Assembly: GCF_041199995.1 (NCBI RefSeq)
Contig: NZ_CP165646.1
Location: 434,001-498,000 of the forward strand
Direction of reading: 5' to 3'
From: Leptotrichia sp. HSP-342
GTDB lineage: Bacteria > Fusobacteriota > Fusobacteriia > Fusobacteriales > Leptotrichiaceae
DNA: 64,000 nucleotides
Part shown: in pieces, positions 45,135 to 53,858 of the stretch
Position numbering within the stretch: the first letter of the stretch is position 1
How the letters are laid out: each line of letters opens with the position of its first letter
The notes under the pieces: generated by a model
What the model saw: only the letters and a program-made list of their open reading frames with translations
Databases searched by the model: none
Told to the model about the DNA's origin: nothing
Translations under genes and position numbers: made by a program

Positions 45135-45344
45135 TTTTAAAATATTTTTTATTTTAAAAAATAACAGATTAATAAACCTAAAAACATTTTTATTAAAATA
45201 TATTGTAGATAAAAAACAAAAATACTATGGATATTTAAATAAAGATTGTAAAGGTATGTTTAGCTGTAGGGCTTATTCCTTATATTGTATATGTGAGGGC
45301 ATATTGAAGAAGATTAAAAATATCAAAACGAGGAGGAAAAAAAT
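45135..45344. other. rpmJ-rpsM intergenic leader
   Basis: A 210-base gap inside the otherwise tight alpha operon. No ORF. It may carry an additional promoter or a leader for autoregulation (S4 in several bacteria); I cannot identify a known structure. Confidence 0.4.
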
Positions 45345-45710
45345 TTGGCTAGAATAGCAGGAGTAGATATTCCAAGAAATAAAAGAGTAGAAGTTTCTTT
45401 AACTTATATTTTTGGAATTGGTAGAAGCACTTCAAACAAAATTTTAGGAGCAACTGGTATCGACAGAGATACTAAAGTAAAAGATTTGACAGAAGAACAA
45501 GTGGCAAAATTAAGAGCTGCTGTGGAAGAGTACAAAATTGAAGGAGAGTTAAGAAAAGAAATTAGACTTAACATCAAACGTCTGCTTGATATCAAGAGTT
45601 ACAGAGGATTAAGACATAGAAATGGATTACCTGTAAGAGGACAAAAAACAAAAACAAATGCAAGAACTAGAAAAGGGCCAGTTAGAATGGCAATTGCTAA
45701 GAAAAAATAA
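45345..45710 (+). CDS. rpsM: 30S ribosomal protein S13
   Basis: A 121-residue S13 with the N-terminal [13 protein letters not shown], the helix-two-turn-helix ending [16 protein letters not shown] and the basic tail [12 protein letters not shown]13 is in the head of the small subunit and contacts S19 and tRNA. Translation begins at TTG 45345, after a strong AGGAGG; no ATG is available in the right place. rpsK follows 31 bases on. Confidence 0.97.
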   Translation: MARIAGVDIPRNKRVEVSLTYIFGIGRSTSNKILGATGIDRDTKVKDLTEEQVAKLRAAVEEYKIEGELRKEIRLNIKRLLDIKSYRGLRHRNGLPVRGQKTKTNARTRKGPVRMAIAKKK

Positions 45711-45741
45711 TAAACTATTAAGTTAAAGGAGGAAACCATAA

Positions 45742-46131
45742 GTGGCAAAAAGACCAGCAACTTCAAAAAAGAAAAAATTAAAAAATATTCCTAATGGAAT
45801 CGCATATATACATTCTACTTTTAATAATACTGTTGTTACTATAACAGATTCAGAAGGTAAAGTAGTAATTTGGAAATCAGGAGGAACTTCAGGGTTCAAA
45901 GGAACTAAAAAAGGAACTCCGTTCGCAGCTCAAATAGCAGCTGAACAAGCAGCTCAAGTTGCAATTGAAAATGGTATGAAACAAATCGAAATCAAAATAA
46001 AAGGACCTGGATCTGGAAGAGAAGCTTCTATTAGATCAATACAGGCTACTGGATTAGAAGTAACAAGAATAGTTGATATAACTCCAGTACCTCATAATGG
46101 TGCAAGACCACCTAAAAAGAGAAGACCGTAA
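45742..46131 (+). CDS. rpsK: 30S ribosomal protein S11
   Basis: A 129-residue S11. Family landmarks are [52 protein letters not shown] and the C-terminal [16 protein letters not shown]. It lies on the platform near the mRNA exit channel. The start is GTG, preceded by AAGGAGG. It sits 28 bases before rpsD. Confidence 0.97.
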   Translation: MAKRPATSKKKKLKNIPNGIAYIHSTFNNTVVTITDSEGKVVIWKSGGTSGFKGTKKGTPFAAQIAAEQAAQVAIENGMKQIEIKIKGPGSGREASIRSIQATGLEVTRIVDITPVPHNGARPPKKRRP

Positions 46132-46159
46132 TTTTATAAACTAAGGAGGAAAAAGATAA

Positions 46160-46747
46160 ATGGCAAGAGATAGACAGCCTGTGTTAAAAAGATGTAGAAA
46201 TCTTGGTTTAGATCCTATTGTTTTAGGGGTAAACAAAAAATCAAATAGAAATATTAGACCAAATGCAAATAGAAAATTAACTGAATATGGAACACAACAA
46301 AGAGAAAAACAAAAAGTAAAATTCGTTTACGGAGTAATGGAAAAACAATTCTATAAATTATATGAAGAAGCAACAAGAAAAGAAGGAGTAACAGGGGAAC
46401 TTTTACTTCAATATCTTGAAAGAAGATTAGATAATGTAATTTACAGATTAGGATTTGGTGCTACAAGAAGACAAGCAAGACAAATCGTAAGTCATGGACA
46501 TATTTTAATTAATGGAAAAAGAGTAAACATTGCATCATACAGAGTAAAACAAGGTGATGTAATTACAGTTAAAGAAGATTCTAAAGAATTAGCTTTAATT
46601 AAAGAGTCTGTTGGACAAAAAACAGTTCCAGGATGGTTATCACTTGAAGAAGGAGCTTTGACAGCTAAAGTGTTAGAAAATCCAGGAAGAGATGCAGTTG
46701 ACTTTGAAGTTGACGAAGCGATGATTATCGAGTTCTACTCTAGATAA
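46160..46747 (+). CDS. rpsD: 30S ribosomal protein S4
   Basis: A 195-residue S4. The N-terminal region (RDRQPVLKRCRNLGLD) lacks the four-Cys zinc site of some S4 proteins. The S4 RNA-binding domain (about residues 90-150) has LERRLDNVIYRLGFG and ARQIVSHGHILINGKRVNI. S4 nucleates 30S assembly and in many bacteria represses the alpha operon. GGAGG precedes the ATG. Confidence 0.97.
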   Translation: MARDRQPVLKRCRNLGLDPIVLGVNKKSNRNIRPNANRKLTEYGTQQREKQKVKFVYGVMEKQFYKLYEEATRKEGVTGELLLQYLERRLDNVIYRLGFGATRRQARQIVSHGHILINGKRVNIASYRVKQGDVITVKEDSKELALIKESVGQKTVPGWLSLEEGALTAKVLENPGRDAVDFEVDEAMIIEFYSR

Positions 46748-46777
46748 TAATATTTTAATCGGAGGAGATGAATTAGC

Positions 46778-47752
46778 TTGTTAAATATTGAAAAAATAGC
46801 TAAAAATGTAAGATTAACTGAAGAAAAAGAAGATAATTATACAGCAAAGTACACACTAGAGCCTCTATATAGAGGATACGGAAATACTATTGGAAATGCA
46901 CTTAGAAGAATATTGTTGTCATCAATTCCAGGAACTGCAATAAAAGGAATTAAAATTGAGGGTGTATTAAACGAATTTTCTACAATAGAAGGTGTAAAAG
47001 AAGCAGTTACAGATATTATTTTAAATGTTAAGGAAATAGTAGTTGAAGCTGATGAGCCTGGTGAAAAGAAAATGACACTTTCAGTAAAAGGGCCGGCTGT
47101 AATTACAGCGGCAGACATTCATGTAGAACCTGGGCTAAGAATTATAAATCCTGAACAAGTTATTATGACTGTTACAACTGATAGACAGATTGACATAGAA
47201 TTTCTTGTTGATTCTGGGGAAGGCTTTGTAGTTTCTGATGAAATTAATACTGATGGATGGCCAATAGGATATTTGGCAGTTGATGCAATTTATACACCTA
47301 TCAAAAGAGTAAATTATAGTGTTGAAGATACTATGGTTGGACGTGTTACAAACTATGACAAGTTAATTTTGGAAATTGCTACAGATGGAAGTATAGAAAT
47401 TAAAGATGCTTTATCATATGCAGTAGAATTATTAACTTGGCATTTGGAGCCGTTTACAAATATTGGAAACAGTATGAGTAAATACAGAGATAGTGAGGAT
47501 GAATTGGCAGAAGCTGATGCCGAAAATGAAAATAATATTGAAGATATGAAAATTGAAGAACTTGACTTTACAGTACGTTCTTATAATTGCTTGAAGAAAG
47601 CAGGAGTAAATACAATTTCGGACTTAACTTCAATGACATATAACGAATTATTGAAAATTAAAAATTTAGGAAAAAAATCGTTAAATGAAATTATCGATAA
47701 AATGAAAGAACTTGGTTATGATTTAGACGATAATACAAGTAGTGATGAATAA
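46778..47752 (+). CDS. rpoA: DNA-directed RNA polymerase subunit alpha
   Basis: A 324-residue alpha subunit. The N-terminal domain has EPLYRGYGNTIGNALRRILL (about residues 28-47) and PGTAIKGIKIEGV. An acidic linker (EDELAEADAENENN, about residues 240-254) leads to the C-terminal domain IEELDFTVRSYNCLKKAGV...LKIKNLGKKSLNEI. It assembles RNA polymerase and contacts activators and UP elements. Translation begins at TTG 46778, ten bases after GGAGGAG. rplQ follows 52 bases later. Confidence 0.97.
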   Translation: MLNIEKIAKNVRLTEEKEDNYTAKYTLEPLYRGYGNTIGNALRRILLSSIPGTAIKGIKIEGVLNEFSTIEGVKEAVTDIILNVKEIVVEADEPGEKKMTLSVKGPAVITAADIHVEPGLRIINPEQVIMTVTTDRQIDIEFLVDSGEGFVVSDEINTDGWPIGYLAVDAIYTPIKRVNYSVEDTMVGRVTNYDKLILEIATDGSIEIKDALSYAVELLTWHLEPFTNIGNSMSKYRDSEDELAEADAENENNIEDMKIEELDFTVRSYNCLKKAGVNTISDLTSMTYNELLKIKNLGKKSLNEIIDKMKELGYDLDDNTSSDE

Positions 47753-47804
47753 TCATATAAAATTAAACTAGAATTTAGAATAAAATCTTAAACGAGGAGG
47801 GAAA

Positions 47805-48179
47805 ATGAATCATAATAAATCATATAGAAAACTAGGTAGAAGAACTGATCATAGATTAGCTATGCTTAAAAATATGACAATTTCTTTAGTAGAACATGAG
47901 CAAATTGAAACAACAGTAACTCGTGCTAAAGAATTAAGAAAGTTTGCTGAAAAAGCAATTACTTTAGGGAAAAAATATAATAATTCAACTGATGCAGCAA
48001 GAAGAGTACATTTGAGAAGACAAGCTTTTGCATTTTTAAGAAATGAAGGAGCAGTTGCAAAAATCTTTAATGAAATTGCACCTAAATATGCTGAAAGAAA
48101 TGGTGGTTATACAAGAATCATCAAAACTGCCGTTAGACGTGGAGATTCAGCTGAATTAGCAATTATTGAATTAGTATAA
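47805..48179 (+). CDS. rplQ: 50S ribosomal protein L17
   Basis: A 124-residue L17 with [18 protein letters not shown] at the start and [25 protein letters not shown] at the end, the full family length. It lies near the exit tunnel of the large subunit. It is the last gene of the alpha operon; a terminator hairpin follows at 48194. Confidence 0.97.
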   Translation: MNHNKSYRKLGRRTDHRLAMLKNMTISLVEHEQIETTVTRAKELRKFAEKAITLGKKYNNSTDAARRVHLRRQAFAFLRNEGAVAKIFNEIAPKYAERNGGYTRIIKTAVRRGDSAELAIIELV

Positions 48180-48193
48180 TAATTATAATAGTT

Positions 48194-48228
48194 AAAAGGC
48201 ATAGGTTTTATACTTATGTCCTTTTTTT
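48194..48228 (+). terminator. intrinsic terminator of the alpha operon
   Basis: AAAGGCATA and TATGTCCTTT pair with a small bulge across an AT loop, followed by TTTTT. Confidence 0.7.
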
Positions 48229-48378
48229 ATAGTAATTTTAATTAAAAAGATGTTTTATTTATTTTCTAACAAGGGTTTTAAAACACTTGTTAAATAGATT
48301 TACAATAAATTTATTATTCTAATGCGAAATATTGTAAGATTAAAAAAAATAAAATATAGTAAAATAAAAGGAGAATTC

Positions 48379-49977
48379 ATGAAAAAAAAATTAATTATAT
48401 TAAGTTTATTGGTTTCAGCTCTTTCAATGGCTGCTGATAATAAAAAAGGATTAGTAGATTCTAGTAAAAATCATAAAAATGTTGAAGTGAATAAGAATGA
48501 AGATAAAAAGCCACAAATGGGAGCACCTATGAATAAAAAAGTAATAACCGAAGATATGATAACAAATAAAGCAGAAAATGGTTATAATTTAAATTTTGAT
48601 GTAAATAAGAATTATACGACGAAGACAGCTACTGTTAATGGGAAAACAGTTACTTATCGTGCTTATGAAAATATAGTTTATGTTGCAAAACCAGTTGATA
48701 TTGCTTATCAGACTATAAATATCTATATTCCAGAAGAATATTTTAAAAATAAGTCAGTTGGAAAATATAATGCGAAAAGTGCGCCGATATTTTTCCCAAA
48801 TACAGTTGGAGGATATATGCCTGGAGCAGCTGGAGTGCCTGGAAATGGAAGAGATGGAAAACCTGATGCTTCATTAGTCGCATTATCAAATGGATATGTC
48901 GTGGCAAGTCCTGGAGCTAGAGGTAGAACTTTGGAAAAAGATGGGAAGTATACTGGAAAGGCACCTGCTGTAATTGTAGATTTGAAGGCAGCTGTTAGAT
49001 ATTTACGATATAATGATACTAGAATGCCAGGAAGAGCCGATAGAATTATTTCCAATGGGACAAGTGCTGGAGGAGCAGTTTCAGCTTTGCTTGGTGCAAC
49101 TGGGAATAATAAGGATTATGAACCGTATCTAAAGGAAATTGGTGCATTGAATGCAAGAGATGATATCTACGCTGTGTCAGCTTATTGTCCAATAACTAAC
49201 TTGGATAATGCGAATACAGCTTACGAATGGATGTTTAATGATGTAAAGACATATAAAAAGATAGAGATTTCAATGTTAGATTACAATGTGGAAAGAAAAT
49301 ACACTGAGGGTACGTTGACTGATGATGAAATTTCACGTTCAAATGATTTAAAGAAAATGTTTCCTGCCTATTTAAATAGTTTAAAATTAAAAGGTAAAAA
49401 TGGGAAGCTTTTAACATTGGATAAAAATGGAAATGGAAGTTTTAAGAATCAGATTAAGCAGTATTACATTGATTCTGCAAATACCGCTTTGAAAAAAGGA
49501 ACTGATTTATCGGAATTTGAATTTTTGACAATAAAAAATGGGAAAGTTGTAGATTTGGATTATGATAAATATGTGGCTTATATGGGTAGACAAAAAACGC
49601 CAGGGGCATTTGACAATGTAGATTTGTCAACAGGGGAAAATAACGAGTTTGGAGACGAAACTACGAACAATAAGCATTTTACGGAATACATGTTGGAACA
49701 CTCGACAGTAAATGGAACTATGGCTGATAAAAAAATCATAAAAATGATGAATCCAATGAACTACATTGCAAATTCGAAAGTAAAATACTGGAGAATAAGA
49801 CATGGTGCGGTTGACAAGGATACTTCACTTGCAATACCTGCGATACTTGCCATAAAATTAGAAAATCTTGGGAAAAAGGTTGATTTTGCGTCGCCTTGGG
49901 CAACTCCGCATTCAGGAGACTATGATCTGGATGAGTTGTTTAGCTGGATGGATAAGATTGTAGAAGAAGGAAGATAG
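48379..49977 (+). CDS. secreted alpha/beta hydrolase, tannase (subtype B)-like esterase
   Basis: A 532-residue protein with a signal peptide (MKKKLIILSLLVSALSMAA). The nucleophile motif GTSAGGAVSALLG (Ser about residue 236) and a C-terminal catalytic Asp/His set (RIRHGAVDKDT about residue 480, PWATPHSGDYDLDELFSW about residue 515) match the subtype B tannases described from Lactobacillus. The YMGRQKTPGAFD segment is also like that family. It may cleave gallate or other phenolic esters outside the cytoplasm; the substrate is an inference. I chose ATG 48379 after AGGAG because the upstream frame (from 48322) would place basic residues before the signal peptide. A histidine kinase gene starts one base after its stop. 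Confidence 0.75.
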   Translation: MKKKLIILSLLVSALSMAADNKKGLVDSSKNHKNVEVNKNEDKKPQMGAPMNKKVITEDMITNKAENGYNLNFDVNKNYTTKTATVNGKTVTYRAYENIVYVAKPVDIAYQTINIYIPEEYFKNKSVGKYNAKSAPIFFPNTVGGYMPGAAGVPGNGRDGKPDASLVALSNGYVVASPGARGRTLEKDGKYTGKAPAVIVDLKAAVRYLRYNDTRMPGRADRIISNGTSAGGAVSALLGATGNNKDYEPYLKEIGALNARDDIYAVSAYCPITNLDNANTAYEWMFNDVKTYKKIEISMLDYNVERKYTEGTLTDDEISRSNDLKKMFPAYLNSLKLKGKNGKLLTLDKNGNGSFKNQIKQYYIDSANTALKKGTDLSEFEFLTIKNGKVVDLDYDKYVAYMGRQKTPGAFDNVDLSTGENNEFGDETTNNKHFTEYMLEHSTVNGTMADKKIIKMMNPMNYIANSKVKYWRIRHGAVDKDTSLAIPAILAIKLENLGKKVDFASPWATPHSGDYDLDELFSWMDKIVEEGR

Positions 49978-49978
49978 T

Positions 49979-51742
49979 GTGAAAGTAGGAAATAAAAAAC
50001 TTAAAGAGATAAAATTTAAAAATAAAATATTTATAAAACTACTTTCGTATTTTGGATTGTCGCTTTTGTTATTTTCTATTGTAATTGGAAGTATTTTTGG
50101 ATATATTTATATTCAGAATACTGTTAGTTTACATAAGAAAGATTTGGTTGAAAGAGCTTATAAGATTTCAGAAACTTTGTCTAAAATGTGGTTTGAGAAT
50201 AGAGATGAAAAAAATGTAGATAAAAATTTGGATGTAGAAAGAAAAAATGATGCTCTAGAAAGAAATAAAAATAAATTTTTAAAGCCAAAAAGGGAAGTTC
50301 CTAAAATTGTAGGAAATATAAATGGAAAGGCATTTGAAAATAATATTATTGAAGATATAAGAAAAGATAAAATTGAAAAAAGTTCAGAAGAAAAAAATTC
50401 TAAAAAATTATTAGATGAAAAACATTTTCATAGGCATAGAATCGTGGATGAGAAGGACAATAATGTTAAAATTTTTAGAAGTATGCGGATGATTGAGGAT
50501 ATTGCGATGGGAGAAGTCTGGATAGTGGATGCAAAAACTGGAAACATTGTACAGGGAAGAAACGAAAAGGGACAACCGTTTTCATATCTGAAATTACCGC
50601 CAAATGCAGAAGCAACTATTAAAAAAGCTATTTCTGGAGAAACAACTACGACAGAAAATTTTAATGATTACTTAAATGAAAATTCAATAACAGTAGCAGT
50701 TCCAATAAAAAATGGTGAAATGATTGAAGGAGTCGTACTGCTTCATTCTCCAGTAAAATATATGTCTTCAGCATTAAAAAGTGGTATTTATACACTTGTT
50801 TTTAGTATTTTAGCTGCACTAATCCTTGCGGGTATCAGTGCTGTTTGGCTTTCTATCAGCTTTACAAAGCCACTTAATAAGATTCGTAATACAACAACAG
50901 AATTGGCAAAGGGAAATTATGAAGTAACAACACAGGTAAATCAGAATGACGAAATTGGAGAACTTGCAAAAAGTATTGATAAACTGGCACTTCAACTAGA
51001 TAAGAGTTCGAAAGAAAGTGAACGTTTTGAAAAAATGAGACAAAATTTTATTGCAAATATTTCTCACGAACTGAGAACTCCAATTACAGTGATTCGTGGT
51101 TCAATAGAAGCTATTTGTGATGGAATTATAAAGGATTCCAAACAGCTAAAGGATTATAATGAACAAATTTTATCAGATAGTATTCATTTACAAAGACTGG
51201 TTAATGACTTGATAGATTTGACAAAACTTCAAAATACAGATTTTTCCATTGATAAAAGTACAATAAATTTATTTGAAATTATAAATGATGCCGTTAGAAG
51301 TATGAAGCAGATTTCAACTAAAAAAGGTGTGAAAATAAATTTTTCTGCAGAAAATGCAATTGAAGAAGACAGGTATCTTTTTGTCGGGGATTATCAGCGG
51401 ATTCGGCAAATGATAATAATTGTGCTGGATAACGCAATAAAATTTTCTAATGAAAATCAGAAAGTTGAAATTTTTCTAAAAAAAGAGAATAAAAAATATG
51501 AGCTTAAAATATGTGACAGTGGAAGAGGAATTGATTCTAAAAATATTGGAGAAATTTTTAACCGTTATCATAAATCAAATACTGAGGAAAATAAAAATGG
51601 AATGGGGCTGGGACTTGCAATCGCAAAAGAAATTGCAATACGACATAATATTGAAATTATGGTAGAAAGTGAGCCATATATAAAAACGGTCTTTATTTTT
51701 TTAATTCCTATAAATGAAAATTTTAAAATAACAGAAATTTAG
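49979..51742 (+). CDS. sensor histidine kinase
   Basis: A 587-residue membrane kinase. TM1 is at about residues 22-46, an extracytoplasmic sensor of ~215 residues rich in Lys/Asn/Glu follows, and TM2 is at about residues 262-288. A HAMP linker leads to the phosphoacceptor His in NISHELRTPITVIRGS (about residue 365). The HATPase domain has N-box DNAIKFSNE, G1 DSGRGID and G2 NGMGLGLAIAKEI. It starts with GTG one base after the esterase stop, so the two are co-expressed. No response regulator lies on either side, unusual for this type. It probably senses an envelope signal or the esterase product, which is an inference. Confidence 0.88.
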   Translation: MKVGNKKLKEIKFKNKIFIKLLSYFGLSLLLFSIVIGSIFGYIYIQNTVSLHKKDLVERAYKISETLSKMWFENRDEKNVDKNLDVERKNDALERNKNKFLKPKREVPKIVGNINGKAFENNIIEDIRKDKIEKSSEEKNSKKLLDEKHFHRHRIVDEKDNNVKIFRSMRMIEDIAMGEVWIVDAKTGNIVQGRNEKGQPFSYLKLPPNAEATIKKAISGETTTTENFNDYLNENSITVAVPIKNGEMIEGVVLLHSPVKYMSSALKSGIYTLVFSILAALILAGISAVWLSISFTKPLNKIRNTTTELAKGNYEVTTQVNQNDEIGELAKSIDKLALQLDKSSKESERFEKMRQNFIANISHELRTPITVIRGSIEAICDGIIKDSKQLKDYNEQILSDSIHLQRLVNDLIDLTKLQNTDFSIDKSTINLFEIINDAVRSMKQISTKKGVKINFSAENAIEEDRYLFVGDYQRIRQMIIIVLDNAIKFSNENQKVEIFLKKENKKYELKICDSGRGIDSKNIGEIFNRYHKSNTEENKNGMGLGLAIAKEIAIRHNIEIMVESEPYIKTVFIFLIPINENFKITEI

Positions 51743-51781
51743 TGAAAAAATAAACTTTGATACTAAAAATAAATAAATCTA

Positions 51782-51810
51782 TTGACAAAATTTAGAAAAA
51801 GATATAAAAT
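51782..51810 (+). promoter_or_regulatory. promoter of the fur-family gene
   Basis: TTGACA and TAAAAT with 17-base spacing, about 115 bases before the start codon, leaving a fairly long AT-rich leader. Confidence 0.55.
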
Positions 51811-51926
51811 TGTAATGGATACAAAGAAGTAAGTATAAATGTTAGTTGTCTTACTCAAACAATATATCTATTTTTATTATTTAATTGAAATTAAAATATA
51901 AATAACAAACAATATTAGGAGGAAGT

Positions 51927-52343
51927 ATGCATATAGAAAACGTTGGTGACTATTTAAAGAAAAATGGAATAAAACCTTCAGTACAAAGAATGAAAATATT
52001 TCAATATCTACTAGATCATCATACACATCCAACAGTTGATGATATTTTTCAAAATTTATCTCCTGAAATGCCTACTTTATCAAAAACTACAGTATACAAT
52101 ACATTAAATATATTTGTCAGTAATAATATTATTCAAGAAATTATTATTGAAGAAAATGAAGTAAGATATGATGTAGTCACGGATAATCATGGACATTTCA
52201 AATGTAAATCTTGTGGAGAGATAGTTGATTTTGATGTAAATTTATCAAAATTTGATTTATCAAAATTGGGAAATGTAGAAATTGATGAAATACATTTTTA
52301 CATAAAAGGTACTTGTGAGAAATGTTTAGAAAAACATAATTAA
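51927..52343 (+). CDS. Fur/PerR-family transcriptional regulator
   Basis: A 138-residue metalloregulator. The N-terminal winged helix has KPSVQRMKIFQYLLDHHTHPTVDDIF and the recognition helix LSKTTVYNTLNIF (about residues 50-62). The dimerisation domain has GHFKCKSCGEIVDF and GTCEKCLEKHN, giving the two CxxC pairs of the structural zinc site. The HPT segment and general make-up resemble PerR, but Fur cannot be excluded. It probably controls the adjacent ferritin gene, 36 bases downstream, in response to iron or peroxide. Its 3' half was copied in the 786-bp tandem duplication. Confidence 0.88.
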   Translation: MHIENVGDYLKKNGIKPSVQRMKIFQYLLDHHTHPTVDDIFQNLSPEMPTLSKTTVYNTLNIFVSNNIIQEIIIEENEVRYDVVTDNHGHFKCKSCGEIVDFDVNLSKFDLSKLGNVEIDEIHFYIKGTCEKCLEKHN

Positions 52344-52906
52344 AAATTTAAAATATAAAAAATACAGATTGGAGAGAAAATGAAATTAAATAAAGAATTA
52401 GAAGTTTTACTAAATAATCAAATAAACATGGAATTAGCAGCAGCTTACCAATATCAAGCTATGGCTGCATACTTTGATGAAAGAGCATTAGAAGGTTTTG
52501 CAAGCTGGATGGGAAATCAAGCAAAAGAAGAAATGGAACATTCAAAAAAGTTTTATGAGTATGTATTAAAAAGAAACGGTAAAATTGAATTTTTGGGATT
52601 AGATAAACCTAAAATGGACTTTACATCAGTAAGAGAAGTATTTGAAGCTGCTCTTGCACATGAAGAAGCTGTAACAGCCTCTATTGAGAATATTCACAAA
52701 CTTGCAAGAGAACTAGGAGATTATGGTGCAGAAGTATTCTTGAATGAATTTGCTGAAGAACAGGAAGAAGAAGAAGAACAAGCTCAAAAATTCCTTGATA
52801 AGATTATTTCACTTGATGTTGATAATAATAACGCTACGTTATATTTATTAGACAAGGAAATGGGAAAAAGAGACTAAATAAAGTAGTATATAATTTTGTA
52901 ATTATA
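52121..52906 (+). repeat. 786-bp tandem duplication, unit 1
   Basis: This unit runs from inside the Fur-family gene through the first ferritin gene. Unit 2 begins at 52907 with the same sequence; corresponding positions are offset by exactly 786. The edges share only a few bases (TAATA), which suggests short-homology recombination. Confidence 0.95.
52380..52877 (+). CDS. ftnA: ferritin, copy 1
   Basis: A 165-residue non-haem ferritin. Ferroxidase-centre residues are visible in NMELAAAYQYQAMAAYF (Glu about residue 17), AKEEMEHSKKF (Glu and His about residues 50-53), HEEAVT (Glu about residue 94) and FAEEQEEEEEQ (about residue 127). It oxidises Fe(II) and stores iron in a 24-mer shell in the cytoplasm. 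Thirty-six bases separate it from the Fur-family gene, so it is likely co-transcribed with it. Copy 2 encodes the identical protein. Confidence 0.95.
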   Translation: MKLNKELEVLLNNQINMELAAAYQYQAMAAYFDERALEGFASWMGNQAKEEMEHSKKFYEYVLKRNGKIEFLGLDKPKMDFTSVREVFEAALAHEEAVTASIENIHKLARELGDYGAEVFLNEFAEEQEEEEEQAQKFLDKIISLDVDNNNATLYLLDKEMGKRD

Positions 52907-53128
52907 TAATAATATTATTCAAGAAATTATTATTGAAGAAAATGAAGTAAGATATGATGTAGTCACGGATAATCATGGACATTTCAAATGTAAATCTTGT
53001 GGAGAGATAGTTGATTTTGATGTAAATTTATCAAAATTTGATTTATCAAAATTGGGAAATGTAGAAATTGATGAAATACATTTTTACATAAAAGGTACTT
53101 GTGAGAAATGTTTAGAAAAACATAATTA
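52907..53128 (+). pseudogene. 3' fragment of the fur-family gene (from duplication)
   Basis: Identical to the last ~73 codons of the gene at 51927-52343 including the stop, starting at NNIIQEIIIEENEVRYDV. It lacks the DNA-binding domain and a start signal. It is a by-product of the tandem duplication and now forms the upstream region of ferritin copy 2, which therefore depends on read-through or a new promoter. Confidence 0.9.
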
Positions 53129-53165
53129 AAAATTTAAAATATAAAAAATACAGATTGGAGAGAAA

Positions 53166-53663
53166 ATGAAATTAAATAAAGAATTAGAAGTTTTACTAAA
53201 TAATCAAATAAACATGGAATTAGCAGCAGCTTACCAATATCAAGCTATGGCTGCATACTTTGATGAAAGAGCATTAGAAGGTTTTGCAAGCTGGATGGGA
53301 AATCAAGCAAAAGAAGAAATGGAACATTCAAAAAAGTTTTATGAGTATGTATTAAAAAGAAACGGTAAAATTGAATTTTTGGGATTAGATAAACCTAAAA
53401 TGGACTTTACATCAGTAAGAGAAGTATTTGAAGCTGCTCTTGCACATGAAGAAGCTGTAACAGCCTCTATTGAGAATATTCACAAACTTGCAAGAGAACT
53501 AGGAGATTATGGTGCAGAAGTATTCTTGAATGAATTTGCTGAAGAACAGGAAGAAGAAGAAGAACAAGCTCAAAAATTCCTTGATAAGATTATTTCACTT
53601 GATGTTGATAATAATAACGCTACGCTATATTTATTAGATAAGGAAATGGGAAAAAGAGACTAA
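53166..53663 (+). CDS. ftnA: ferritin, copy 2
   Basis: The product is identical residue for residue to copy 1 (165 aa) and the Shine-Dalgarno (TTGGAGAG) is duplicated as well. The gene differs from copy 1 by only two silent changes, so the duplication is recent or kept uniform by gene conversion. It doubles ferritin dosage if transcription from the fur-family promoter reads through. The following gap leads to a bidirectional terminator at 53806. Confidence 0.95.
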   Translation: MKLNKELEVLLNNQINMELAAAYQYQAMAAYFDERALEGFASWMGNQAKEEMEHSKKFYEYVLKRNGKIEFLGLDKPKMDFTSVREVFEAALAHEEAVTASIENIHKLARELGDYGAEVFLNEFAEEQEEEEEQAQKFLDKIISLDVDNNNATLYLLDKEMGKRD

Positions 53664-53805
53664 ATAAAATATATAATTTTGTAATTATATAATAAATATA
53701 AAGTGGTTTTTCAAAAATGGCTAAGTATGCACGATTTAAGGAGGGCACGATAAAAGTATTTAGCTGTTTTTTTCAAAAAAACTTAAAATAAAAATTTGAG
53801 AAATA

Positions 53806-53858
53806 AAAAAACCTATTTACTAACTATTAAAATGAATTTTAGTAATAGGTTATTTTTT
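53806..53858. terminator. bidirectional terminator between ferritin and nadR
   Basis: AACCTATT (53810-53817) pairs with AATAGGTT (53844-53851), extended by ACTAA/TTAGT, with A-rich and T-rich flanks on either side. It serves convergent genes. Confidence 0.8.

Larger units (their letters stand above)
52907..53694 (+). repeat. 786-bp tandem duplication, unit 2
   Basis: The second unit matches the first almost perfectly. I see two synonymous changes near the 3' end of the ferritin gene (ACGTTA/ACGCTA and GACAAG/GATAAG) and a small deletion just after the stop. It ends near 53694, where the sequence leaves the repeat. Confidence 0.92.

Noticed and set aside
45135..45344. Possible tRNA or structured RNA between rpmJ and rpsM
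   Set aside because: I could not fold a cloverleaf or recognise a known ribosomal leader; left as an uncharacterised gap.
53717..53791. 24-codon ORF after ferritin copy 2 (MAKYARFKEGTIKVF...)
   Set aside because: No ribosome site before the ATG and no supporting context; recorded only in case it recurs elsewhere.
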